DNA of 64,000 nucleotides from UBA4416 sp040386075 (GTDB lineage: Bacteria; Bacteroidota; Bacteroidia; B-17B0; Aurantibacillaceae): the NCBI GenBank assembly GCA_040386075.1, contig JAZKGE010000013.1, forward strand, positions 1-64,000, in the 5' to 3' direction. Positions 17,932 to 27,483 of the stretch are shown one piece after another. The stretch's first letter is position 1. Each line of letters opens with the position of its first letter. A model generated the notes under the pieces. That model saw only the letters and a list, made by a program, of their open reading frames with translations. It did no database searches and was not told the origin of the DNA. The position numbers and the translations under genes were made by a program.

Positions 17932-18954
17932 TTAAAAACGAGAAACTCTTCTATGGCAATATGGTGTTCCGCCTTCTTTCTCATAGTACTGCTGATGGTA
18001 ATCTTCAGCTGGCCAAAAAGTAGTAGCCTTTCTTAACTTAGTAGCTACTTTGTACCCTTTAATTTGCAATTGTGCTATCAATTTTTCTGCTGTTGCTTTT
18101 TGAGCATCATCAAAATAAAATATTTCAGAGAGGTATTGTGGGCCAACGTCATTACCTTGTCCATTTGCCTGGGTAGGATCATGGATCTCAAAAAATAATT
18201 TAGTCAGTTCTTCGTAAGTAGTTTGAGAAGGATCAAAAGACACTTCCAATGCTTCTACATGACCTGTTGTATGATTACATACTTCTTTATAAGTAGGATT
18301 AGAGGTAGAGCCTCCAATATAGCCCACTTTGGTGCCCAACACTCCTTTTGCATGCTGAAAATAATATTCGACTCCCCAAAAACATCCGCCTGCAAATATA
18401 GCTTTAGCTGGTTCTCTCCCTGTATTCTCTTTTTTAGACCCACTTCCTTCCACAAACAACATAGATGTAGAATTTACACAATGGCGCGTATTCTTATCGG
18501 TTAAACCTTCGCCATAAAATACATGACCAAGATGTCCGCCACAGTTGGTACAGGTTATCTCTGTTCTTTGTCCATCGGCATCAACGGTTTTTTTAACCGC
18601 ACCTGCAATTTCATCATCAAAACTAGGCCATCCGCATCCTGAATGAAACTTTGAGTCCGACTCGTATAGTGGAGCGTTACATTGTTTACAGATATATGTT
18701 CCTTTATCAAATTTATCTGTGTATTCTCCGGTAAAAGGTCTTTCGGTACCTTTATTTAAAATAACATATTTTTCCTGTTCGGTTAGCGGATTAAGTTTCA
18801 TAGGTGTGTCTTTTTTAATAGTTGAATTTTTAGTAACGGATGTCGTATGACTTGCGTTTTGGCATTGGGTACTGTAACACCCAATAACAAATAGAAGAGC
18901 TACAAGTAACATGCGTGGCTGTTTAAAATGCGTAAATACATTCTTTGTTTTCAT
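17932..18954 (-). CDS. msrBA: Bifunctional methionine sulfoxide reductase B/A lipoprotein
   Basis: 340 residues. The signal peptide ends in lipobox FVIGC, so it should be a lipid-anchored envelope protein. MsrB comes first (about 50-170): zinc cysteines CKQC and CTNC, GCGWPSF, and catalytic Cys in RHCVNSTSM; it reduces methionine-R-sulfoxide. MsrA follows (about 182-335): catalytic Cys in GGCFWGVEYYF, GYIGG, HDPTQANGQGNDVGPQY; it reduces the S form. The order B-then-A is the reverse of the better-known PilB/SpMsrAB order. Together they repair oxidised envelope proteins. All active-site residues are present. Monocistronic; ATG start. Confidence 0.95.
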   Translation of the reverse strand: MKTKNVFTHFKQPRMLLVALLFVIGCYSTQCQNASHTTSVTKNSTIKKDTPMKLNPLTEQEKYVILNKGTERPFTGEYTDKFDKGTYICKQCNAPLYESDSKFHSGCGWPSFDDEIAGAVKKTVDADGQRTEITCTNCGGHLGHVFYGEGLTDKNTRHCVNSTSMLFVEGSGSKKENTGREPAKAIFAGGCFWGVEYYFQHAKGVLGTKVGYIGGSTSNPTYKEVCNHTTGHVEALEVSFDPSQTTYEELTKLFFEIHDPTQANGQGNDVGPQYLSEIFYFDDAQKATAEKLIAQLQIKGYKVATKLRKATTFWPAEDYHQQYYEKEGGTPYCHRRVSRF

Positions 18955-19131
18955 AACTTCTGCTTTTGCGATTATAAAATTAACATATAAATTTTTAAAA
19001 TGTTGTCTTAACTTAAAGACAATTTAATCTATATACGGGTTTTATGATTTTTTGTATTTAGAATCAGTCTGTTTTTTAACAGTAATTCACAAAGTTCGCC
19101 TAAACTGTCCTGCATTTTTTGACTATCTTAG

Positions 19132-19629
19132 ATGATGAGCCGTTTATTAATTATAATATTACTTATCTTTTCAATTAACGGAATTGGAAGAACCGTAGAA
19201 TTACCAAAGGATAGTATTCGTGAAGATAGCTTACTGAAATTTTGCAAAAAGCATTTGGGTACCAATTATCAGTATGCCAGTTGTGATCCATCTGGAGGCT
19301 TTGATTGTTCAGGATTCGTATATTATGTGTTTAGTCATTTTAATGTGAAAGTACCTCGTTCATCCAGTGAATTTAGTTCGTTTGGCAAAACCATTCCAAC
19401 AGAATCAGCCAGGCCAGGTGATGTAATTGTTTTTACAGGAACAGATGTAAAAAAACGATCTCCCGGTCATGTCGGGATCGTAATTTCAAATCCGGGAGAA
19501 GAACTGCAATTCATTCATAGTTCATCTAATAAAAAACATTCGGGAGTAAAGATATCCTCTTTTAAAGAATCGCCTTATTATAAAGGTCGTTTTTTGAAAA
19601 TAGTGCGTGTAGTTACTGTTTATAAATAA
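19132..19629 (+). CDS. NlpC/P60-family peptidoglycan hydrolase
   Basis: 165 residues: signal peptide 1-19 and an NlpC/P60 domain (about 33-155) with catalytic Cys in FDCSGFVYYVF, catalytic His in PGHVGIV and the third polar residue His in FIHSS. It probably cleaves the D-Glu to diamino acid bond of peptidoglycan stem peptides in the periplasm. Single gene; the first of two consecutive ATGs is taken. Its stop abuts the stop of the receiver gene on the other strand (convergent, no gap). No SH3 or LysM targeting domain is present, so it is a minimal member of the family. Confidence 0.93.
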   Translation: MMSRLLIIILLIFSINGIGRTVELPKDSIREDSLLKFCKKHLGTNYQYASCDPSGGFDCSGFVYYVFSHFNVKVPRSSSEFSSFGKTIPTESARPGDVIVFTGTDVKKRSPGHVGIVISNPGEELQFIHSSSNKKHSGVKISSFKESPYYKGRFLKIVRVVTVYK

Positions 19630-20031
19630 CTAGATCACTTTTTCGCTTTGCAATAGATTCCTCAATTTAGTTGTATTTAAAGGCTTTTCAAGTAGTTGTA
19701 ACACCATGGGGCTTTCATTAGCTCTTAGCTTATCTCCGGTATCCAATGACGATGAAACTGCTATGATCCTGCATTTACTCCGCAATTCCTCTGGAAGAAG
19801 AGCATATTTATCCAAAAAATCAAACCCATTCATAACAGGCATATGTATGTCCAGTAAAATAATATCAGGCCATGAATTAGCGTCGTGTTCTTCCAGAAAT
19901 TTAAGTGCTTCTGTTGCAAAAGGGCATTCAGCTATTGTATGAGCAATATCCATTTGCCTAATGAGTTCATGATGAATGAACAGATCGATCTTGTTATCAT
20001 CAACTAACATGACTGAAATTTTTTTACTCAT
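19630..20031 (-). CDS. Single-domain response regulator
   Basis: 133 residues, REC only. DD at 11-12 (MLVDDNK), phosphoacceptor in IILLDIHMPVMNG and K in LLEKPLN. It is the last gene of a five-gene minus-strand operon; its start overlaps the end of the receiver-kinase gene by 8 bases, pointing to translational coupling and a phosphorelay partnership. There is no DNA-binding output, so the operon's final output must go through protein contact or another regulator. Confidence 0.93.
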   Translation of the reverse strand: MSKKISVMLVDDNKIDLFIHHELIRQMDIAHTIAECPFATEALKFLEEHDANSWPDIILLDIHMPVMNGFDFLDKYALLPEELRSKCRIIAVSSSLDTGDKLRANESPMVLQLLEKPLNTTKLRNLLQSEKVI

Positions 20032-21121
20032 CAGATTTTTTATTAGGTATTATTATTTCGAATGAAGTGCCTTTCATTACGGCAGAAGAAACTATGATCG
20101 TTCCGCCCATTTTTTCTACTGCTTCTTTTACTATGTAAAGTCCAATACCGGTTCCTTCGGTATTTAAAGAATCTTCTGTTCTAAAAAACAAATGGAAGAT
20201 GTTATCCAGGTATTTTTGATTTATACCGATCCCATTATCTGATAAGACGATTTTAGCATTCGAATCGTCTACATTTACAGCTATTTCTATTTTTTTTCTA
20301 TCAACAGAAGGATTTTGATACTTTATAGCATTGGATATCAAATTTTCAAAAATCACCTGTAAACGAAATAGATCGCCAATAAAAGCAACGTCCTGTTGGC
20401 ATGAAAAACTAAAATTGATAGAATCATTCTGATTTTTCAATGTCTCCCAAATGGATGCTACCACTGATCTAAAATCGATCTCATCTCTTACTTCCTCCGA
20501 ACGGGCATTTTTATAATAGTCGATGATCTTTTTAATGAAATTATCGAGTTTTATGACCCTCCCTTCGATCATTTCAAAATAAGGGTCTGCAACTCTCATT
20601 TCAGGCAGCAATCTTGTAAGATTAACAACTCCTAAAATAGAGGTCAATGGCGAACGTAGATCGTGAGAAACACTATAAACAAATTTATTCAATTCGTCAT
20701 TTATCTTTTGCAGTTCCTGATTTTTTAATTTTAATTCCAGCCTTGATCTATAAAGAGTAACACAATTATCTATTGCGATCGATAATTTTTCCCAGTCCCA
20801 CGGTTTTTGTATAAATTTACTGATCTGTCCACGATTGATCGCATCAATTACTACTTCTATATCAGATTGTCCTGTGATCAACAACCTGCTACTATCAGGG
20901 TAAAGTTTAACGGTTTTTTCTAAAAATTCAACGCCGGTAATGCCTGGCATTCGTTGATCAGAGATAATGACCTGAACAGGGGTTGTTTCAAGTAAAATAA
21001 GAGCATCTGCAGCACTGATAGAAGTGTATACTTCATATTCCTTTCTAAAATTAGCACGAAAAGCGATAAGGTTTTGTTCCTCATCGTCAACATACAATAC
21101 TTTTATTTTTTCTGCCGGCAT
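20024..21121 (-). CDS. Receiver-histidine kinase
   Basis: 365 residues. The N-terminal REC is of the RpfG-like type (VLYVDDEEQNL, ISDQRMPG, KFIQKPWDWEKL; 1-125), then a short coiled coil, HisKA (about 148-212, H in SVSHDLRSPLTSILG) and HATPase (NLISNAIKY, DNGIGIN, GTGIGLYI). It is cytoplasmic with no membrane segment. The reversed order (receiver first, kinase second) suggests it is itself controlled by phosphorylation, most simply from the 7TMR-DISM kinase whose stop lies 5 bases before its ATG. It probably passes signal to the receiver that overlaps its end by 8 bases. Confidence 0.94.
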   Translation of the reverse strand: MPAEKIKVLYVDDEEQNLIAFRANFRKEYEVYTSISAADALILLETTPVQVIISDQRMPGITGVEFLEKTVKLYPDSSRLLITGQSDIEVVIDAINRGQISKFIQKPWDWEKLSIAIDNCVTLYRSRLELKLKNQELQKINDELNKFVYSVSHDLRSPLTSILGVVNLTRLLPEMRVADPYFEMIEGRVIKLDNFIKKIIDYYKNARSEEVRDEIDFRSVVASIWETLKNQNDSINFSFSCQQDVAFIGDLFRLQVIFENLISNAIKYQNPSVDRKKIEIAVNVDDSNAKIVLSDNGIGINQKYLDNIFHLFFRTEDSLNTEGTGIGLYIVKEAVEKMGGTIIVSSAVMKGTSFEIIIPNKKSDE

Positions 21122-21126
21122 ATAAA

Positions 21127-23289
21127 TTACAAGGTAACTTTTTTATTCAAAATTAATAGAATTTTTGTGCCAACGCCATATTCTGATTCTACTTCCATAA
21201 TTGCGCCATGGCTCTCCATTATTTTAAATACAATAGACATTCCGAGTCCGGTTCCTTCACCAACATCCTTGGTTGTGAAAAACGGGTCGAACATTTTATC
21301 TTTCACTTCCTTCGTCATACCGATTCCGGTATCCTCAATACACACAAATACCTGTGCCCCTGAAGTATAAGTTGAGATCATTAATTTATTTCCAATTTTG
21401 TTTTCCTTTCGACTAATGGCATAGAATGCATTACTGAATAAATTCATGAAAACCTGGTTTAATTTTCCAGGCAAACATTCGATCACAGGGATATTGCCTA
21501 AATTGGTAATAACTTCCGTGTTTTCAGGTACCGCACTTTTTAATAGTATAAGTGTAGATTCAATTCCCTCATTTATATTAGCTTCCTTAATATCGCTTTC
21601 ATCCAGTCTTGAGAAATTTTTGAGACCGGAAACGATATCTGCCGTCCGTTTAGCACCATCTTCAATACCGGATAAAAGATCGCTCATTTCCTTTTTCAAA
21701 TAATCAATATCTATTTCCTTTTTGAATTCTTCAATTTCATTGAGTTTATCGCCCGGAATTTCTTTTGAAGCTATTAATTCGTATTTACTTAAAAGCTCCA
21801 ATACATCTGCAATATCCATTTTTAAAGGCTTTACATTTGCGCTTACAAAATTAATAGGATTATTTATTTCGTGAGCAATACCTGCGGTAAGCTGACCAAG
21901 CGAAGCCATTTTCTCGGCATTTACCAGTTGGGTTTGAGCATCTTTAAGATTAGTTAACGTATTTTTAAGTTCAATGGTTCGCTGTTCAACATTTCTTTCC
22001 AACACAATATTTTGCTCAGTAATTAATTTTTCATTTTCTTTTAATGCTTCTAAAGCAGTTGCCTGTGATTCTTCTTTTTCTTTTTTCAAAATGTTGATCC
22101 TATCGGCCAGGGCAAAAGAAAGAAGGATGGCCTCTATTGCCGAACCTGCAGGCATTGTGTAGATTGTAAAATTATTGTAAGGTATTATTCCCGAATTTTT
22201 TAAAGCAAATACGATAACTCCAATCAGAAAAGTGGTCCACGCAACAAGAAAAAAGCCAGCGGATCTATTTCCTTTTCTAACTAAAATGATGGCCATAAAT
22301 AATATGAAAAGCGAAATCATTAAAGCTGTAACGTTTAACAATGGCATACTATTTATTTCAAAAACCGACAATATGATACATACTATATAACTTAAATAAA
22401 ATAAATAAAGTGCTTTACTTAGTTTTGGAAAATTAGTTTTAGTATCTAAAAATACCCGCACAAATTCACCTGCACTTATCCCCACGAATGAACTAAATAA
22501 AATGACACTTTTTTGTGCCAGCCACGGTGAATCAAAAAAGAGAAATTGAAAAGTATAGCCTTGAAAACTTGCCTGTGTTAACGTGACACTTAATATATAA
22601 ATTATATAAAATAAATAACTCTTGTCTTTTGTTGTAGAATATATGAAAGTATTATACAAAAACATTACTACCATTATCCCCGCATATAACCCGAAAAGCA
22701 AATCTTTTGCGCGGATAGAATCCATTATCGTTAACTGAGATCCTAACTTGATAGGGAGAGACATATCCTCATTACTTTTAAACTTAAAATAGTAATCACA
22801 TGTACTGCCTTTGGGTATATTCAAATCAAAAAGATAACTAGGATGCGCATATTTTCTTGTGTCAAATTTTTCATACTCTCCCATTTTTTTTACCGAAAAT
22901 TCATTATTCTGAAAAAGAGTATAAAATTCTATTTCATCTAATAATGGATTAGCAACTTCTATCAATAAATTTTCCTGATCAGAAGTGTTTTTTATTGAAA
23001 ATTTTAACCAAAATGAAGAAGCGGAAATCCCCATGTTAGGCACTTCTCCATTATGCAAAATAAAGGCATTTGATTTAGCAACATCGGATATGGTTAATGT
23101 ATTTGACTTATCCTCAAAAATATATACTGACTTTCCAATAAATATTTCGCTATTAGCGGTCGAAAAAAGTATTGTATCCTGCAAAACAATTGTATTGCAA
23201 AATGCACGTTGTGATAATAATACACAAACAAACACAAGGTATGGTAGTATACTATATTTTTTTAAAACTATACTTCGTTTTTTATCCAT
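21127..23289 (-). CDS. 7TMR-DISM sensor histidine kinase
   Basis: 720 residues: N-terminal hydrophobic segment (about 14-31), periplasmic 7TMR-DISMED2 ligand-binding beta domain (about 45-185; VWIFED-type start, SSFWLKFSIKN, KKMGEYE), seven transmembrane helices (about 195-395), coiled coil (400-460), HisKA with H473 (TAGIAHEINNPINFV) and HATPase ending GTGLGMSIVFKIMESHG. DISMED2 domains have a carbohydrate-binding-module-like fold and are thought to sense external small molecules. Its first 22 bases overlap the end of the acyltransferase gene, tying the receptor to the enzymes upstream. Ligand unknown. Confidence 0.94.
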   Translation of the reverse strand: MDKKRSIVLKKYSILPYLVFVCVLLSQRAFCNTIVLQDTILFSTANSEIFIGKSVYIFEDKSNTLTISDVAKSNAFILHNGEVPNMGISASSFWLKFSIKNTSDQENLLIEVANPLLDEIEFYTLFQNNEFSVKKMGEYEKFDTRKYAHPSYLFDLNIPKGSTCDYYFKFKSNEDMSLPIKLGSQLTIMDSIRAKDLLFGLYAGIMVVMFLYNTFIYSTTKDKSYLFYIIYILSVTLTQASFQGYTFQFLFFDSPWLAQKSVILFSSFVGISAGEFVRVFLDTKTNFPKLSKALYLFYLSYIVCIILSVFEINSMPLLNVTALMISLFILFMAIILVRKGNRSAGFFLVAWTTFLIGVIVFALKNSGIIPYNNFTIYTMPAGSAIEAILLSFALADRINILKKEKEESQATALEALKENEKLITEQNIVLERNVEQRTIELKNTLTNLKDAQTQLVNAEKMASLGQLTAGIAHEINNPINFVSANVKPLKMDIADVLELLSKYELIASKEIPGDKLNEIEEFKKEIDIDYLKKEMSDLLSGIEDGAKRTADIVSGLKNFSRLDESDIKEANINEGIESTLILLKSAVPENTEVITNLGNIPVIECLPGKLNQVFMNLFSNAFYAISRKENKIGNKLMISTYTSGAQVFVCIEDTGIGMTKEVKDKMFDPFFTTKDVGEGTGLGMSIVFKIMESHGAIMEVESEYGVGTKILLILNKKVTL

Positions 23290-23993
23290 GATTTTGGTAT
23301 TGATAAATCATACTCGATATACAATTCTCCTTTTGGCCCTGTTTCGAAAACATTTTCTTTCAAGATTTTTCTTAGTTTAAATATTTTTTCTCTTTCCACA
23401 GTACTAGCTTTATCCAAATTAATAGGATCCTTCATGATTAAAGAAAAAGCCAATAAATCAGATTTTGGATAATGAAATGCTCCTTTATTTCCAAGGGACT
23501 CTTCTATTTCAAAACCAACGCCTTGAAACATAGGCAACGTTAATTCTGCACAAATACCAAACATAGTATTAATACCCAATTGGTTCAAAATTGAAATCCC
23601 CATTCTGGTTAAAAGAAAACTTAATCCCTTACCGGCTACTTTTCTGGAATTCCATAATCCACATAATTCTCCTGCGCCATTAGCAGCATATTTTTTAACC
23701 AGATCATAAATACCTGAATCTAATTTCCCTATGGCCACTTCAACAGGTAATGGCTGTGTGCCTCCGACTTTGTTTACACGAATTCCACACAGAAGTTCAT
23801 GATCAAATGCAGATTCTGCTGTAATAACGTATACTTCAGGATTGTCTGGCCATCCGGGATTATCTGAAGTTATTTGTGTTATTCCATAATATATTGATAA
23901 AACTTCTCTATGGGCTCTGAGATATTTCGTGCATAAGTCGGGTTCATCAATAGCTCTGAACACTTTAATTTTTATATTTATTCTTTGGTTCAT
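23268..23993 (-). CDS. GNAT-fold acyltransferase, N-acyl amino acid synthase/LuxI-like
   Basis: 241 residues. The core (about 60-190) has the GNAT pattern: a strand ending CGIRVNKVGG, then the motif-A-like GELCGLWNSRKVAGKGLSFL and a helix LTRMGISILNQLGINTMFGI followed by LPMFQGVGFEIEESLG. The arrangement (R near an early strand, E-x-x-G-L-W, then R-x-x-G-K-G) resembles the N-acyl amino acid synthase (FeeM) and LuxI-type autoinducer synthase branch, which uses acyl-ACP. The C-terminal 50 residues are unassigned. It sits between the E1-nitroreductase fusion (32 bases) and the sensor kinase (22-base overlap). The GNAT fold is fairly sure; the branch is inference. Confidence 0.7.
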   Translation of the reverse strand: MNQRINIKIKVFRAIDEPDLCTKYLRAHREVLSIYYGITQITSDNPGWPDNPEVYVITAESAFDHELLCGIRVNKVGGTQPLPVEVAIGKLDSGIYDLVKKYAANGAGELCGLWNSRKVAGKGLSFLLTRMGISILNQLGINTMFGICAELTLPMFQGVGFEIEESLGNKGAFHYPKSDLLAFSLIMKDPINLDKASTVEREKIFKLRKILKENVFETGPKGELYIEYDLSIPKSWIKNEV

Positions 23994-24025
23994 TTTGTGA
24001 TAAACGATATTGTCGTAAATAAAAA

Positions 24026-26356
24026 TTAAAGAAAACTGAGGACTTGATTCAAAGGATATCTAACAGACCTACGTTTTGGAGGCGGCGCTATTAAAAATCT
24101 TAATAATAAAACATCTACTTTTGAACTATCAAGAGAAAAAAGTCTTTCAAAATCTTTACGCAGCTCTCTGGCCTCGTTTTCCATATACCTGGTAAATCCA
24201 TGGTTATCTGCATAAGACAATGTATTAAAAATGAGTGTAGAGAGAGAGGCCGTGTGAACAGCTATATTATCTTTATTAGCAGCAAGCCAAACTCTTTCGA
24301 GGGCGCGTCCGGCGGCAAAAAAATCGTTGTTAGAAAAACGTGGCATGGTTAAAAGTCCTATCGCTGAAGCTGAAGCTATATTTTTTCGTTGTATTTTTTC
24401 CAATCCCGCCCCTAATTTCCAATCATTTAAATGATTGACAACATTCCAGTTTTTTACTACCGTCCAGCCCGCTAATTCCGTAGGAGTTAGATCAACAGTA
24501 CCTAATAGATCAACTCCATTAAGCATTTGATTAACTTCTTCCTCATTCCATCTTACTTCGCCATGAAAATCATCATGCCCGCCCTTATGCATGATCCGCA
24601 TTCTGTCGATCTTAGCAGTAACCTCTCCAATTTCATACATTATTTTCTCATCATTGATCAGGATCAAATCTGCTCCTTCAATTGTCTGTGCAAGCTTTTT
24701 TAATGGTTCGAGCCTTTTAATATCTATTTTTGTTCTTTTAACAATGTTCCTATTGGTAAGACGGAAAGGAATTGTTGGTGCTAATTCGTCACAAATATGT
24801 GGCTCAAATCTATCCTTGTGTAAAATGGCGGCACTATCAAAAAAACGTATAACTGCAATTAATTTGCTTTTTTCATTCAAATTTGGAAGCACATCAACAA
24901 TAATTTCCAAATTCAATTCATGTGCTTTAAGAACCAGGTTTTCTGTGGCAGCCCCTAATCCATTAATCATAGTTGTGCCTTTACAATCCAGCAAACCTGC
25001 TTCGTAAATATCATTTCTAAATAAATAAATACTCTTACTATGGTGTACCCACTGCCAGGACTGAATATTTGCGCCTGATGGTGCCATGCAAGCATGCTTG
25101 ATAAGTTCTTCTATATTTGATCTATCTAAAAGTAATTGCCCTTCTAATTCAGGCATATCAGCGCTCTTAATTATCTTTAGCATCTCTGCATCAGTTATAG
25201 AGTCGGATAACACCAACTTAGTTTCAACTGATTTTGGGCGATCCTTATCGAAGATGATATCTTCCAGATCCACAAAATATCTGCCGGAGTCTTTTAACTG
25301 ATCTAGCAAAATTCTTCTACAAACATCGGCGCATATACCACCACCCAAAGCAACGCCAGAAGCAAGTTGTGGCCAGGTGGTAATAGTTTCTTCAATCTCA
25401 AGCATCGAAGCGCGTAATCTCGTGGATGACGTTTCTACGCCTAACATTGGCAACAGATAAGGTACTTTTTCTTCATTTGTTTTTGCCTGTTTTACTAGGT
25501 TCAAATCTAAATGATCTATTAATCCATGTAATAAAGGCATTTCAGGATGCAGGTCATAACGTTCTACATCTGTAGTTCCTCTGTCGCTCGAGTTCATTAC
25601 AACAGGAATTTTTAAGGCTTTCGCTTTTTGTCTGGCAAATACTTTCGTATACAATCCGTCACACACTTCGATGCACACATCCAACTTACCTTCTTTTAAA
25701 TAAAAATCGTCAACATTGTCCTCTGTTAAACCATCGGAGAAGAGTGTAACTTTAAAATAAGGATCGATCTCTGCGATCTCTCTGGCAACTACCACTGTTT
25801 TTTTAATGCCAAAATTTTGAACTCCCGTTTGGATCCTATTCAAATTAGATAATTCTATAACATCAAAATCAGCAAGCCGCAGTTCACCGCAAATACGTTC
25901 CATGGCGATGGTCATGGCAATAGCTTTACCAACCGACAATCCAATAACCCCAATTTTTTTGTGAGATAATATTCTTTCTTCTTCCGGAGTTATCTTATAA
26001 TGGTTCCTGTTTGTTCTTACTTCTACAAATTCTTTTTCATCAAGTATGTGTATGAGCTTTGATGACCATGGATAATATACCCAAACGCCATATTCTTCGA
26101 AAGGTGTTTGTTCAACATATTGTATAGCAGCTTCCTTTAAAGTTTCCTTAGTGAATTTTATCTTTGGATTTTGAGATTTCACCAATTCTTCTAATTGTCC
26201 CAAAAGTTCATCATAAACTTTAATTGAATCATCATCGTCCAACAATTTATTTAGTTCATTCTTGTCACTAGAATTTGTCAAACGAAAAAATTGCGGCGCA
26301 TAAACATGCGCATGTTGATGGTTTTTCTGACTCAAATTTTTCAATTTTTGCTTCAT
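24026..26356 (-). CDS. E1 (ThiF)-like / nitroreductase fusion, Rv1355c family
   Basis: 776 residues. Residues 1-125 are an unassigned N-terminal part. An E1/ThiF adenylating domain follows (about 128-350: KIGVIGLSVGKAIA at 134-147, then LADFDVIELSNLNRI, the nucleotide-binding D-x-D..NLNR motif); no CxxC zinc pair or obvious catalytic cysteine is seen. The C-terminal half (about 410-720) is a flavin nitroreductase fold with APSGANIQSW at 425-434. The layout matches what I recall as the Rv1355c family, function unknown. E1-like plus nitroreductase pairs are known from azoline/azole peptide modification, where they activate and oxidise a substrate. It is the first gene of the signalling operon, so its product may be the signal or its precursor. 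Confidence 0.82.
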   Translation of the reverse strand: MKQKLKNLSQKNHQHAHVYAPQFFRLTNSSDKNELNKLLDDDDSIKVYDELLGQLEELVKSQNPKIKFTKETLKEAAIQYVEQTPFEEYGVWVYYPWSSKLIHILDEKEFVEVRTNRNHYKITPEEERILSHKKIGVIGLSVGKAIAMTIAMERICGELRLADFDVIELSNLNRIQTGVQNFGIKKTVVVAREIAEIDPYFKVTLFSDGLTEDNVDDFYLKEGKLDVCIEVCDGLYTKVFARQKAKALKIPVVMNSSDRGTTDVERYDLHPEMPLLHGLIDHLDLNLVKQAKTNEEKVPYLLPMLGVETSSTRLRASMLEIEETITTWPQLASGVALGGGICADVCRRILLDQLKDSGRYFVDLEDIIFDKDRPKSVETKLVLSDSITDAEMLKIIKSADMPELEGQLLLDRSNIEELIKHACMAPSGANIQSWQWVHHSKSIYLFRNDIYEAGLLDCKGTTMINGLGAATENLVLKAHELNLEIIVDVLPNLNEKSKLIAVIRFFDSAAILHKDRFEPHICDELAPTIPFRLTNRNIVKRTKIDIKRLEPLKKLAQTIEGADLILINDEKIMYEIGEVTAKIDRMRIMHKGGHDDFHGEVRWNEEEVNQMLNGVDLLGTVDLTPTELAGWTVVKNWNVVNHLNDWKLGAGLEKIQRKNIASASAIGLLTMPRFSNNDFFAAGRALERVWLAANKDNIAVHTASLSTLIFNTLSYADNHGFTRYMENEARELRKDFERLFSLDSSKVDVLLLRFLIAPPPKRRSVRYPLNQVLSFL

Positions 26357-26573
26357 TATGGTACTATTTTTAAAGATCGGTCAATGTGAAAGTATGATTC
26401 ATCGAAATTTAGAAAAATATCAGCAGATATGGTAATCTAAAGGCTCCTCAAAAATCAAATTTGCATAAAATTATGGTATTTTTTTTTATATAAATACATC
26501 ATTATAGTGTTTATTTTACGTACCTTTAAAATATCTATAAATAGTAGCATTCTAATATCACCAGATTCTGAAA

Positions 26574-27041
26574 ATGAAAGATGACCTCTCCATAAAAGTA
26601 CTATATGTTGATGATGAGGAGAATAATTTAATGGCCTTTAAAGCATCTTTTAGAAGATACTTTACAATATATACCGCAAGGTCTTCTGATGAAGCGCAAG
26701 AGATCTTAAAAGAGCATACAATACACATATTAATTACAGATCAGCGGATGCCAGGAACTTTGGGAACAGAACTTTTAGCGAAAGCTGTTGTGAATTATCC
26801 TCATCAAATACGTATTTTATTAACAGGCTTTTCGGATATTGAAGCTTTGAAAGATGCAGTTAACCGTGGGCAGATTTTCAGATACCTTCAAAAGCCATGG
26901 AATGACGAGGAGTTAAGAAAGACAATTGAGGATTCCTACCAGATATATCATATTAAAAAAGAACAAAAAGAAAAGAATGAATTGCTAATATTAACTAATG
27001 AACAATTAGAGTTTATGTTGCGACAAAAACTATTATCTTAA
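26574..27041 (+). CDS. RpfG-type receiver with C-terminal helix
   Basis: 155 residues. REC domain with VLYVDDEENNL, phosphoacceptor in LITDQRMPG and K in YLQKPWNDEEL; the last 35 residues are a charged helix ending LRQKLLS. It closely parallels the N-terminal half of the receiver-kinase at 20024-21121 but stops where that protein continues into HisKA. It is divergent from the E1-nitroreductase operon across 217 bases and so may share its control region; TACCTTTA at 26521-26528 is a near match to the Bacteroidota -7 element. Output unknown. Confidence 0.9.
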   Translation: MKDDLSIKVLYVDDEENNLMAFKASFRRYFTIYTARSSDEAQEILKEHTIHILITDQRMPGTLGTELLAKAVVNYPHQIRILLTGFSDIEALKDAVNRGQIFRYLQKPWNDEELRKTIEDSYQIYHIKKEQKEKNELLILTNEQLEFMLRQKLLS

Positions 27042-27066
27042 AAGAATTTTTAACTAACACTCCTTT

Positions 27067-27483
27067 ATGAAAAGAAAAGATCCAGCTTACAAATATAACT
27101 ATGTAATGCTTTTAGATGATAATGAATTAGATAATTTCATTAACCAAAAAACAATTGAAGCCATTCACTTTTCTAAAAAAATATACGTTAATACCAGCAG
27201 TAAAAGTGCGTTAGAATTTCTTCTTAATATTAACAACACATACAATGAGCCTATCAGTATTTTTCCTGAGGTCATATTTATTGACATTAATATGCCTATG
27301 ATAGATGGTTTTCAATTTATTGAAAATTTGAAAAATTCATTTCCTGAAAAATTCAATTCCCTGAAAGTTGTTATACTTACTTCATCCGTATCGCAAGACG
27401 ACAGGGACAAGTCGACGAAGATCTCAAAAGATATAATTTTCCTAAATAAGCCTTTAACTCAGGAGGCTCTTGGTCAAATTTAA
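27067..27483 (+). CDS. Single-domain response regulator
   Basis: 138 residues. REC domain: VMLLDDNELDN, phosphoacceptor in VIFIDINMPMIDG, T/S in VVILTSSVS and K in FLNKPLTQ. It starts 25 bases after the RpfG-type receiver, so the two form a small operon. Its last 30 bases overlap the end of the HTH/TPR-like gene on the opposite strand, an unusually long tail-to-tail overlap. No output domain. Likely a phosphorelay partner of one of the nearby kinases; which one cannot be told. Confidence 0.9.
   Translation: MKRKDPAYKYNYVMLLDDNELDNFINQKTIEAIHFSKKIYVNTSSKSALEFLLNINNTYNEPISIFPEVIFIDINMPMIDGFQFIENLKNSFPEKFNSLKVVILTSSVSQDDRDKSTKISKDIIFLNKPLTQEALGQI

Noticed and set aside
24026..26356. Complete azole-type RiPP locus
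   Set aside because: E1-like and nitroreductase parts are present, but no YcaO protein, precursor peptide or peptidase is seen nearby.
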